Below, in pieces: positions 1 through 5,655 of a stretch of 16,765 nt of DNA. Each line of letters opens with the position of its first letter. Within the stretch, counting starts at the first letter, position 1. The translations under genes and the position numbers were made by a program. A model generated the notes under the pieces. It saw only the letters and a program-made list of their open reading frames with translations. It searched no databases and was not told where the DNA came from. Location of the stretch: the NCBI GenBank assembly GCA_013330825.1, contig DUHN01000028.1, positions 362 to 17,126 on the forward strand, given 5' to 3'. The stretch comes from Candidatus Woesearchaeota archaeon. Its GTDB lineage: Archaea > Nanobdellota > Nanobdellia > Woesearchaeales > GW2011-AR4.

Positions 1-260
1 TTCTCACCCCCCAATCGAACGGCACCAGCCCTGACACCGTTCTGCGGCGGCGCATCCTTCAGGATGACGATGACGTTCGCCTCCCCCTGCTCGGAGAGAC
101 TCTCCATGACCTCCTCTCCGATTTTTTCTGAGGGGGCATGCAGGAGAGGTTGCGATGATTCATCAGGAGGACTGTTCCCTTCGAGCGGCGCGCTCCATGC
201 CAGCATAGCAAAGAGCAGGAACACTCCGACAAGAACAAGGACAGCACCGTCTTTCCTCAT
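1..260 (-). CDS. Secreted protein precursor, possibly subtilase-like with I9-type propeptide (C-terminus outside window)
   Basis: Only the first 86 residues are visible; the frame stays open to the window edge. The N-terminus (MRKDG followed by a run of V/L/F/A, about residues 5-24) is a clear signal peptide or membrane anchor. Residues 46-70 (EKIGEEVMESLS...ANVIVILKD) resemble the beginning of the inhibitor I9 propeptide of archaeal subtilisin-like proteases, which typically reads 'K-I-x-x-E-V-L-E-x-L...V-x-V-I-V-x-L-K-D'. That similarity is from memory and covers only the propeptide, so no catalytic triad can be checked. The start ATG at 260 is supported by a TATA box centred 26 nt upstream. 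The gene is divergent from the surface protein at 611. Other secreted proteins with an I9-like leader remain possible. Confidence 0.6.
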   Translation of the reverse strand, partial: MRKDGAVLVLVGVFLLFAMLAWSAPLEGNSPPDESSQPLLHAPSEKIGEEVMESLSEQGEANVIVILKDAPPQNGVRAGAVRLGGE

Positions 261-280
261 GGCCCCCCAGTCATATTCTT

Positions 281-291
281 ATTTTATAAAG
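281..291 (-). promoter_or_regulatory. TATA box for the secreted-protein gene, possibly bidirectional
   Basis: On the minus strand it reads CTTTATAAAAT, centred 26 nt before the ATG at 260, which gives a leaderless or near-leaderless mRNA. The A/T core is nearly symmetric. On the plus strand the same box lies about 20-26 nt before the first stem of structured element 1 (306), so it could also start that transcript. Confidence 0.6.
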
Positions 292-305
292 GTTATGAAG
301 GGAAA

Positions 306-543
306 GGCTCAGGTGAAAGCCTCGCTCACGCTCGGGGCAGCATCGGCTCAACTCCAACCTCGTGGAAACGAAGTTTCCGTTGGAAATGCCCGCGTGTAGC
401 GGGCTCCTTTTTGGTGAAGCTTTTTGGCCGCGTACTGAAGGGAAGCGTGTCAAAAAGATTCGGGGCGTCCCCCTTGTCGAACCGCTTTTGTTATGGGCGA
501 TACCGCTCACGAATTGATGCTGCCCTCCACTTTCTACTGAGCC
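306..543 (+). ncRNA. Structured intergenic element 1 (candidate ncRNA of a three-copy family)
   Basis: Outer stem: GGCTCAG 306-312 pairs with CTGAGCC 537-543, then after a 2x2 mismatch GAAAG 315-319 pairs with CTTTC 530-534. A 15-nt 5' loop (320-334) carries CTCGCTCACGCTCG opposite only TCCA (526-529). Second stem: GGGCAGCATC 335-344 pairs with GATGCTGCCC 516-525. The interior holds further hairpins: GGAAAC/GTTTCC 364-378, GCCCGC/GCGGGC 388-404 and CTTTTTG/CAAAAAG 420-457. The same design recurs at 3151-3309 and, on the minus strand, at 13281-13482, with compensatory changes in both stems. No ORF here is convincing. Whether it is an RNA gene or a cruciform-type repeat is unknown. Confidence 0.6.
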
Positions 544-580
544 GAAGGGAAAAGTTGCCCTGCTGTCTGAAAAAGCAACA

Positions 581-589
581 CATATAAAC
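581..589 (+). promoter_or_regulatory. TATA box of the beta-helix surface protein gene
   Basis: CATATAAAC is centred about 26 nt before the ATG at 611, consistent with a leaderless transcript. No Shine-Dalgarno motif precedes the ATG. Confidence 0.65.
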
Positions 590-610
590 GATGCCCATCA
601 AAATCCCTGC

Positions 611-1273
611 ATGAAAACGGGCGCAGCATTCCTCTTCTTCCTCTTCGCCTTGGCCCTGGGGGTCTCTGCCGAGTGCACCATTCCAGCTGACGGCCTCGTC
701 CTGGGATCATCGACAACGCTTTGCCCGGGCAATTACTCGGTCTCTGGGATGATGGTGGAAGGAACAAACATCGATCTGTCCTGCCAGGGAACAGTGCTGG
801 AAGGCAGCGGGGAAGGGGTGGGCATCGCGGTGCTGGACAGCTATGGAGTGAGCATACGGGACTGCACGCTCCGGAACTATGAGATAGGGATAGGCGTCCG
901 CAATTCAGCCTCCGTCTCGCTCACGGGGAACACCCTCGGCAGCAGCAAATTCGGGGTGGCGGTGATGGGCAGCGGGGGGATCGATGCGCAAAACAACACC
1001 TTCCTCGGCACGCTGACGGAGAGGATGATTACTGTTCCGGAGGAGGAAAGCATGGCTGCCCCGGAAACGGGAGAGGAAACTGCATCAGCGCAGGTGAGCG
1101 GGCAGGATGCGCGAGCCCAAGAGCCCGGCACCATCGCCGCACCAGCTCCGGGGGAGAAGGAAGAACCCCCTGCGCCGCGCAAACGCCCCGTGCCCACTGC
1201 GCCCGCCATCATCATCGCCGCCATATTGATCCTCGGCGTGCTGGTCGAAGGGTACAAGAGGACAAAGAAATAG
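611..1273 (+). CDS. Secreted parallel-beta-helix (NosD-like) surface protein with C-terminal membrane anchor
   Basis: 220 residues. Signal peptide 1-20 (cleavage probably after GVSA). Residues 21-135 look like short right-handed beta-helix coils: repeated 'G-V/I-x-V/I...S/C-T-L-x-N' units such as SIRDCTLRNY, VSLTGNTLGS and IDAQNNTFLG, as in NosD/periplasmic copper-binding-type repeats. It contains NYS and NNT sequons. Residues 136-196 form an E/P/A-rich, probably extended linker. Residues 197-214 are a hydrophobic helix followed by the basic tail KRTKK, giving a C-terminal membrane anchor with the beta-helix outside the cell. The coil domain is very short for a catalytic beta-helix enzyme, so a structural or binding role is likelier; the ligand is unknown. 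A TATA box 26 nt upstream supports the start. It is convergent with glk, with one base between the stop codons. Confidence 0.8.
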   Translation: MKTGAAFLFFLFALALGVSAECTIPADGLVLGSSTTLCPGNYSVSGMMVEGTNIDLSCQGTVLEGSGEGVGIAVLDSYGVSIRDCTLRNYEIGIGVRNSASVSLTGNTLGSSKFGVAVMGSGGIDAQNNTFLGTLTERMITVPEEESMAAPETGEETASAQVSGQDARAQEPGTIAAPAPGEKEEPPAPRKRPVPTAPAIIIAAILILGVLVEGYKRTKK

Positions 1274-1274
1274 C

Positions 1275-2288
1275 CTATCCCTGCCTGTTCAGCGCGTGCC
1301 ACGCGGCGCCGCGCACGCCCAAGCCGGTGTGTTTCACCACAAAGAGGGGGATTTTGGCGAGCAGCGGCTTCAGCTCCGCCGCGTTCTCCCATTCCTGCCT
1401 GAATTCCCGGGAGGAAAAGATGTCCGGGTTCTTGGCGGCAATGCCTCCTCTGATGTACAGGCCCCCGTACGGAAGCGCGGACGCCGCCGTCGTGCGCGCG
1501 AACCGGGCATAGAAGCGCGTGAAAAGGGAAAATGCCTCTTTGCAGAGCCTGTCCTTCTTCCGGTAGGCCGCGACAAGGGACGCCTTGTCCGATGCCGCCC
1601 GTATCTCCCTGTTGACGAGCAGCTCAGGCGGCGAAAGCGCCTGTTTTCTTTTGCTGACGGCGAAATCATACAGGGTGGCGATGCCCCTTCCGGAGAGCGC
1701 TTCCTCCCAGCACACCATCCTCATTTTTTTCGTCTTCCTGATGAACTGGAGCAGCGCGTATTCCTCGTCATCGGCGACGGGAAGCGGCGCATGCCCTTCC
1801 TCCGAGCGCAGGGCGGCATACCTGCCCGTCCCCGCGTCGTAGTGGAGCAACGCCTTTCCCAGCCCGGTGCCGGCGCCGATCACCGCCATGGGCGCGTTCT
1901 TCCTTGGCTTGTTCCGCGTCAGCGGGATGATGTCCCGCGATGATGCCGTCAGGATGCCATAGGCGGCAGCCTCGAAGTCATTGATGAGCCTCACGTTGCT
2001 TATGCCCAGGGCTTTTTGGATCTCCCGGACAGAGAGGGTGCAGGGCGCATTGGTGAGCCGCACCTTGCCGCCCTCGACAGGGCCGGCGACGCCGAAGCAG
2101 GCCGCGGTGATGGCTATGCCGCGCCCTTTCGCGTCCTGCGCCGCCTTCGCAAGCAGGAGGCGGAGGTTGGTTTCCCCAGTGCCGGAAGAGAACGTCATCA
2201 CCGGCCTAAGGCTGGGGGAGAAGATGCCGATGGTGGCGGTGGTGCCGCCGATGTCCGCCCCGAGGACACAGGAAAGCGCGCCTCTCAT
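1275..2288 (-). CDS. glk: Glucokinase, Glk family (ATP-dependent hexose kinase)
   Basis: 337 residues from the ATG at 2288; longer in-frame extensions are anti-sense-like low-complexity sequence. Visible motifs are the N-terminal phosphate loop GADIGGTT (10-17), the sugar-binding/catalytic region LINDFEAAAYG with D104, the second nucleotide motif GAGTGLGKAL (138-147), SEEGH with E163 and H166 (E157/H160 of E. coli Glk), EEALSG with E195 (E187 in E. coli), and the C-terminal adenosine motif YIRGGIAAKN. Length matches the family (about 320-340). It should phosphorylate glucose to glucose-6-phosphate in the cytosol. Most archaea use ADP-dependent or ROK sugar kinases, so a Glk-type enzyme suggests transfer from bacteria (inference). 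The start overlaps the upstream ACT-protein stop as ATGA, implying translational coupling. Confidence 0.88.
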   Translation of the reverse strand: MRGALSCVLGADIGGTTATIGIFSPSLRPVMTFSSGTGETNLRLLLAKAAQDAKGRGIAITAACFGVAGPVEGGKVRLTNAPCTLSVREIQKALGISNVRLINDFEAAAYGILTASSRDIIPLTRNKPRKNAPMAVIGAGTGLGKALLHYDAGTGRYAALRSEEGHAPLPVADDEEYALLQFIRKTKKMRMVCWEEALSGRGIATLYDFAVSKRKQALSPPELLVNREIRAASDKASLVAAYRKKDRLCKEAFSLFTRFYARFARTTAASALPYGGLYIRGGIAAKNPDIFSSREFRQEWENAAELKPLLAKIPLFVVKHTGLGVRGAAWHALNRQG

Positions 2289-2974
2289 CCCGCAACGACC
2301 TCCTGCAGGACGGTGTATGCCTTCATGGAATCCCTCTTGTGGATGATAACCGTGAGCTCCGTGATGGTGGAGACGATCTCGTAGATGTTGATGCTCTCCC
2401 ACGCCAGCCTGCGCACGGCGGAGAAGATGACGCCGGGGGTCGTGAGGAAATCCTTGGAGGAGAAGCGCAGGGTGATGGCCACGAGGTCCTGCTGCTTCGT
2501 GAGGACGGACTCTCCCTTGAGGAATCCCATCAGCCGCTCCCGGTATTTCTCGTTGGTGATGATGCACGCCTCGTTGTTGCCGAGGATGACATTGAAGACG
2601 TCCCCATGCTCGACGTCCACCATCTTGTAGAGGTCCTTGATCTTGGTCGAGAAGACGGGTGTCTTGAGGACATTGATATCGATGATGTTGGTGCGCATGA
2701 GGATCTCTCCCGGAAGGCGCCTGCCCTCGAGCCTCTTCGTTGTCTTGGAGAGCCCGTCCGCGTACCTGCGCAGCGCCATCACGACGGCCGCGTCCTTGAC
2801 CGGGCTGCCGAACTCCTTCTCTATCTCCGGCTTGATGAGCGCGGCAAGGTTGCCGTAGCTCACCAGGTCCTTGGCCATCGCCTCGAGGAGGAACTCGTTC
2901 TGCTGCACTGCCCTCTTGACGAGATGCGCGACGGTGACCATGTGCCTTGCGTCCTTGGGACCATTGATTTTCAA
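2285..2974 (-). CDS. ACT-domain protein with N-terminal helical (winged-helix-like) region, putative regulator
   Basis: 229 residues. Residues 12-85 are helical (VAHLVKRAVQQ, YGNLAALIKPEIEKEFG, AAVVMALRRYADGL) and look like the winged-helix/HTH half of an archaeal regulator family. Residues 86-160 are a beta-rich middle part. Residues 165-229 form an ACT-type fold: beta strand ITLRFS, then TPGVIFSAVRRLAWESINIYEIVST (helix and strand), a strand ELTVIIHK and a final helix AYTVLQEVV. ACT domains usually bind small ligands, often amino acids; the ligand here is not evident. The gene begins a two-gene operon with glk (ATGA overlap). A TATA box centred about 35 nt upstream gives a leader of roughly 10 nt. 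Divergent from the small ORF at 3028. Function as a transcription regulator is inference. Confidence 0.8.
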   Translation of the reverse strand: MKINGPKDARHMVTVAHLVKRAVQQNEFLLEAMAKDLVSYGNLAALIKPEIEKEFGSPVKDAAVVMALRRYADGLSKTTKRLEGRRLPGEILMRTNIIDINVLKTPVFSTKIKDLYKMVDVEHGDVFNVILGNNEACIITNEKYRERLMGFLKGESVLTKQQDLVAITLRFSSKDFLTTPGVIFSAVRRLAWESINIYEIVSTITELTVIIHKRDSMKAYTVLQEVVAG

Positions 2975-2997
2975 AATGTTATTATTGTAACGGAATG

Positions 2998-3014
2998 TTT
3001 AAATAATATATAAA
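2998..3014. promoter_or_regulatory. Bidirectional AT-rich TATA region
   Basis: Minus strand: TTTATATATT (3005-3014) serves the ACT protein gene starting at 2974. Plus strand: TTTAAATA (2998-3005) is centred 26 nt before the ATG at 3028. Overlapping divergent TATA elements in 17 bp suggest that the two transcripts compete or are co-regulated. Confidence 0.55.
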
Positions 3015-3027
3015 TCTTCCGCTTCCC

Positions 3028-3135
3028 ATGGGAAGAAAGCGCCTGGCGGAAGGGCCGGTGAAGGGCAGGGAGGACAGCCTCGTGCTGGAGGCCATGGACT
3101 GCAACAATTCCGCGGAAGAGATGGGGATGAAGTAA
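3028..3135 (+). CDS. Putative 35-residue leaderless small protein
   Basis: ATG at 3028 to TAA at 3135; the product begins MGRKRLAEG and ends SAEEMGMK. Codon choice (GAG, GCC, CTG, AAG, GAC) matches the GC-rich genes of the window, and a TATA-like TTTAAATA sits at the leaderless distance. The content is mixed charge with a short amphipathic stretch (SLVLEAMD). No family recognised. It ends 15 bp before structured element 2, so its transcript would run into that element. It could be a true small protein, the 5' part of an element-2 transcript, or the stump of a gene whose remainder was lost. Confidence 0.4.
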   Translation: MGRKRLAEGPVKGREDSLVLEAMDCNNSAEEMGMK

Positions 3136-3150
3136 GGGAAGGGACTGGGT

Positions 3151-3309
3151 GGTATTGAAAATTCTCGCTCACGCCCGGGCAGCACCGGTTCGCTCATTGA
3201 TTGAGACTTTGATGGGCGGCCCCTTCCCGTAGGGAGCCTCCCCTTCCGCCCCGCTTGTCCAACGGATGATGCCGCTCACAAATTGGTGCTGCCTGCACTT
3301 CTCAATATC
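3151..3309 (+). ncRNA. Structured intergenic element 2 (same family as 306-543)
   Basis: Outer stem: GGTATTGA 3151-3158 pairs with TCAATATC 3302-3309 (one G-T wobble). The 5' loop (3159-3176) contains CTCGCTCACGCCC. Second stem: GGGCAGCACC 3177-3186 pairs with GGTGCTGCCT 3285-3294 (terminal G-T). Relative to element 1, the T/A pair in the second stem has become C/G, keeping the pairing. Inner hairpins: CTCA/TGAG 3192-3205 and GGGCGG/CCGCCC 3214-3251 enclosing TCCC-GTA-GGGA. The 3' half also shares primary sequence with element 1 (3268-3300 versus 499-532, roughly 85% by eye). Confidence 0.6.
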
Positions 3310-3325
3310 GCTAGGGACTGGCAAC

Positions 3326-3334
3326 ATTTAAAAG
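3326..3334 (+). promoter_or_regulatory. TATA box upstream of the orphan hypothetical gene
   Basis: ATTTAAAAG lies about 40 nt before the ATG at 3370, predicting a leader of about 15 nt. It argues for the 3370 start over an upstream GTG at 3283 that falls within structured element 2. Confidence 0.5.
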
Positions 3335-3369
3335 TCGTACTGCATTACCCGGGCAAGTGGTTGGGAAAA

Positions 3370-3807
3370 ATGATTGATATGAAAGCTGGGGGGATGAAGA
3401 GCCTCATCATTCCTCTTTGCGTTTTTCCAAAAAACCTTATGAATGCACAGCAGCATTCCGATCTTACTACTCTTATGAGGGAATCAAATCCGCACTTTGC
3501 AGGGTTTCACGGCACTGTGGGCTTTCCTGACCTTTATGCCCTGACGAGAAGCGCCATGGAGGCTGCATACCTCCCCCATCAGCGGGACATAACCTACCAT
3601 AGCCAATTAACAGCCCTTGCTTCCTTGGAGAAATTTGACAAGGAGCGTGAACGCCTTACCCACCCGACAGATGCGGGGGAGCCGCGGCTCGTGCACAACG
3701 GGGGAGTGGGGGTCGTCATTGAGGTAGGGGTGCTTGGAGAGGGCGGCTATGCCATCCCGTCATACCCCACGCCCGGTCCAGTCCTCTACACTAATGGGGC
3801 ACATTGA
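3370..3807 (+). CDS. Hypothetical protein, 145 residues, no recognised family
   Basis: I do not recognise this protein. The visible product is soluble-looking, with no signal peptide or clear membrane helix. It has an N-terminal hydrophobic strand (SLIIPLCVF), a helix-rich middle (ALTRSAMEAAYL and LTALASLEKFDKERERL), then a Gly/Val segment (GGVGVVIEVGVLGEGG) and a Pro/Tyr-rich tail. Composition is somewhat lower in GC than its neighbours. The frame is open further upstream to a GTG at 3283, but that part overlaps structured element 2 and lies before the TATA box, so the ATG at 3370 is preferred. A T-rich tract follows the stop. It stands alone between the small ORF/element 2 and the lysine cluster; nothing ties it to lysine synthesis. 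Confidence 0.55.
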   Translation: MIDMKAGGMKSLIIPLCVFPKNLMNAQQHSDLTTLMRESNPHFAGFHGTVGFPDLYALTRSAMEAAYLPHQRDITYHSQLTALASLEKFDKERERLTHPTDAGEPRLVHNGGVGVVIEVGVLGEGGYAIPSYPTPGPVLYTNGAH

Positions 3808-3821
3808 GGCAATTTTAACAA

Positions 3822-3838
3822 TTCTTCTTCTTTTTGTT
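3822..3838 (+). terminator. T-rich archaeal terminator candidate
   Basis: TTCTTCTTCTTTTTGTT begins 14 nt after the stop of the orphan gene and precedes the dapB promoter. Archaeal RNA polymerase commonly terminates at such U-runs without needing a hairpin. Confidence 0.45.
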
Positions 3839-3853
3839 ATCTAAATAACAATA

Positions 3854-3866
3854 TGTTTAAAATATG
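3854..3866 (+). promoter_or_regulatory. Promoter of the lysine cluster (TATA before dapB)
   Basis: TGTTTAAAATATG is the best TATA candidate before dapB, predicting transcription from about 3885 and a leader near 38 nt. No strong Shine-Dalgarno and no known riboswitch fold is visible in the leader. Confidence 0.5.
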
Positions 3867-3922
3867 CGCAATTCTCCGTCCGCCAGAAGGACAACGCAAA
3901 GCAGTATGATAGAGAAATCACC

Positions 3923-4675
3923 ATGCGCATCGCACTGATTGGCTACGGGAAGATGGGAAGGGAGATCGAGGCTGTCGCCACGCAGCGCGGCCACTCCGTC
4001 GTCCGCATAGACCCCAATACGCCAGAGGCGGACTACCGGGCAGTCTCGAAGGATGCGCTGAAGGGAGCGGATGTCGCGATCGACTTCACCCTGCCATCCG
4101 CGGTGGTGGACAACATCAAGGCGGTCGCGTCCTGCGGCGTGGACATGGTCGTCGGAACCACCGGATGGTATGAGCGCATGGACGAAGTGGCCGGCATCGC
4201 GAAGAAGGGCGGCATCGGCCTCATCTGGAGCGGGAACTTCTCCATCGGCATGAACGTCTTCTTCGAGCTGGTGAGGCATGGCGCAAGGCTCATGGACAGG
4301 CTGGACGCGTACGACGTGCTGGTGCACGAGACCCATCACGCGAAGAAAGCGGACTCCCCTTCCGGAACGGCCGAGATGCTCGGGAAGATCCTGCTGGACA
4401 GCATGTCCAGGAAGACGGCGCTGGCGAGGGACCGCCTGGACAGGCCCATTGCGGAGAACGAGATCCATCTCACCTCGACGCGCGGCGGCCATATCCCCGG
4501 CATCCATGAAGTGATGTTCGACTCTCCCGCTGACACCATTGAGCTGAAGCACACCGCCCGCTCCAGGGCGGGATTCGCTTTCGGGGCGGTGCTCGCTGCG
4601 GAGTTCATCAGGGGAAGGAAGGGCATGCACACGGCGGATGACCTGATGGCATCCCTCCTGGAGGCCAGCCAATGA
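3923..4675 (+). CDS. dapB: 4-hydroxy-tetrahydrodipicolinate reductase
   Basis: 250 residues, usual DapB length. N-terminal Rossmann motif IGYGKMG (6-12); D30 at the end of the second strand is where family members carry an acidic residue that favours NADH. IDFT (53-56) and GTTGW (78-82) are the conserved nucleotide and substrate loops. The signature HETHHAKKADSPSGTA gives catalytic H138 and K142 (E. coli H159/K163), and SGT is the substrate-phosphate-like anchor. The C-terminal domain carries ELKHTARSRAGFAFGA. The enzyme reduces the DapA product to tetrahydrodipicolinate in the cytosol. First gene of the lysine cluster; its stop overlaps the dapA start as ATGA, so the two are probably coupled. 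Confidence 0.95.
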   Translation: MRIALIGYGKMGREIEAVATQRGHSVVRIDPNTPEADYRAVSKDALKGADVAIDFTLPSAVVDNIKAVASCGVDMVVGTTGWYERMDEVAGIAKKGGIGLIWSGNFSIGMNVFFELVRHGARLMDRLDAYDVLVHETHHAKKADSPSGTAEMLGKILLDSMSRKTALARDRLDRPIAENEIHLTSTRGGHIPGIHEVMFDSPADTIELKHTARSRAGFAFGAVLAAEFIRGRKGMHTADDLMASLLEASQ

Positions 4676-5562
4676 CGATGATGACGATGTTCAAGGGAGC
4701 ATACACGGCGCTGGTGACCCCGTTCGCCGCGGACGGCAGCATCGACGAGCAGGCCCTGCGGAAGCTGGTCGAGGCGCAGATAGCCGGAGGCATAGACGGC
4801 ATCGTGCCCTGCGGCACGACAGGGGAAAGCCCCACCATCACGGTCGAGGAGCAGGAGCGCATCTTCCGCATAGCGGTGTCGCAGGCCAAGGGAAGGTGCA
4901 CGGTCATCGCGGGGGCGGGGGCCAACTCCACCGAGGAGGCAATCAGGCTCACCCAATATGCCAAGGACGCGGGATGCGACGCCACCCTTCATGTCTCGCC
5001 CTATTACAACAAGCCCACCCAGGAAGGGCTCTTCCGCCACTTCAGGGCGGTCGCGGATGCCGTGGACATCCCCATCATCCTCTACAACATCAAGGGCAGG
5101 ACAGCCGTCAACATAGAAACAGAGACGCTCCTGCGCCTCTCCGCGGTGAAGAACATCGCCGGGGTCAAGGAAGCGTCAGGGGACATCAGCCAGATCATGG
5201 ACGTCATCGGATCGGTGCCGCAGGGATTCACCGTGCTCTCGGGGGACGACAACCTGACATTCCCCCTCATGGCACTCGGCGGCCACGGCGTCGTCTCTGT
5301 GGCGAGCAACCTCGTTCCCGGGGAGGTTTCGCAGATGGTGCACGCCATGCTGAAGAAGGACGTGGAGAAGGCACGCGCGCTCCATTACCGGCTCCTCCCG
5401 CTCTTCAAGGCCATCTTCATCGAGACCAATCCCATCCCCATCAAGGCAGCCATGGCGATGAAGGGGATGATCGAAGAGACGTACCGGCTGCCATTGTGCG
5501 AGATGCAGCCCAAAAACCGGGAGCGGCTGAAGGCTGCCCTTGGCAAACTCGGCATTCTTTAG
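4672..5562 (+). CDS. dapA: 4-hydroxy-tetrahydrodipicolinate synthase
   Basis: 296 residues, full-length TIM-barrel aldolase of the DHDPS family. Pyruvate-binding GTTGES has T49/T50 (E. coli T44/T45). SPYYNKPTQEG carries Y112 (E. coli Y107), ILYN carries Y138 (Y133), R143 matches R138, and the Schiff-base lysine is K166 in GVKEASGD (K161). One oddity is the segment YNIKGRT, where most DHDPS enzymes read YN-V-P-S/G-RT; a lysine replaces the proline. Catalytic residues are intact, so activity is expected: condensation of pyruvate with aspartate semialdehyde. Start at 4672 (ATGA overlap with dapB) is chosen, but in-frame ATGs at 4681 and 4687 are close and cannot be excluded. Confidence 0.95.
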   Translation: MTMMTMFKGAYTALVTPFAADGSIDEQALRKLVEAQIAGGIDGIVPCGTTGESPTITVEEQERIFRIAVSQAKGRCTVIAGAGANSTEEAIRLTQYAKDAGCDATLHVSPYYNKPTQEGLFRHFRAVADAVDIPIILYNIKGRTAVNIETETLLRLSAVKNIAGVKEASGDISQIMDVIGSVPQGFTVLSGDDNLTFPLMALGGHGVVSVASNLVPGEVSQMVHAMLKKDVEKARALHYRLLPLFKAIFIETNPIPIKAAMAMKGMIEETYRLPLCEMQPKNRERLKAALGKLGIL

Positions 5563-5571
5563 GGCCGCAAA

Positions 5572-5580
5572 CATTTATTA
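5572..5580 (+). promoter_or_regulatory. Possible internal promoter before lysA
   Basis: CATTTATTA in the 93-bp dapA-lysA gap, the only sizeable gap in the cluster. It predicts transcription from about 5603 and a leader near 50 nt, so lysA-dapF-dapL may be transcribed separately as well as from the dapB promoter. Confidence 0.35.
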
Positions 5581-5636
5581 ACGCCTCGTTTCGCCTTTTC
5601 ACCGGCAGGTCCTATCCGTTCAAAGTAGGATCATCA

Positions 5637-5651
5637 CAGGTGCATCAGGTG
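5637..5651 (+). promoter_or_regulatory. Duplicated AGGTG ribosome-binding motif before lysA
   Basis: AGGTGCATC occurs twice in tandem immediately before the ATG at 5656; the second AGGTG ends 4 nt before the start. It matches the anti-Shine-Dalgarno end of 16S rRNA. lysA thus looks leadered, in contrast with most genes in the window. Confidence 0.45.
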
Positions 5652-5655
5652 CATC

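Noticed and set aside
388..410. GCCCGC/GCGGGC hairpin followed by T-run as a stand-alone terminator
   Set aside because: No plus-strand gene ends upstream, and the hairpin sits inside structured element 1, which explains it better.
3857..4672. Long minus-strand ORF (271 codons) opposite dapB
   Set aside because: It mirrors dapB on the other strand, is rich in H/R/P as expected from antisense of GC-rich coding DNA, and matches no family; dapB has all its motifs.
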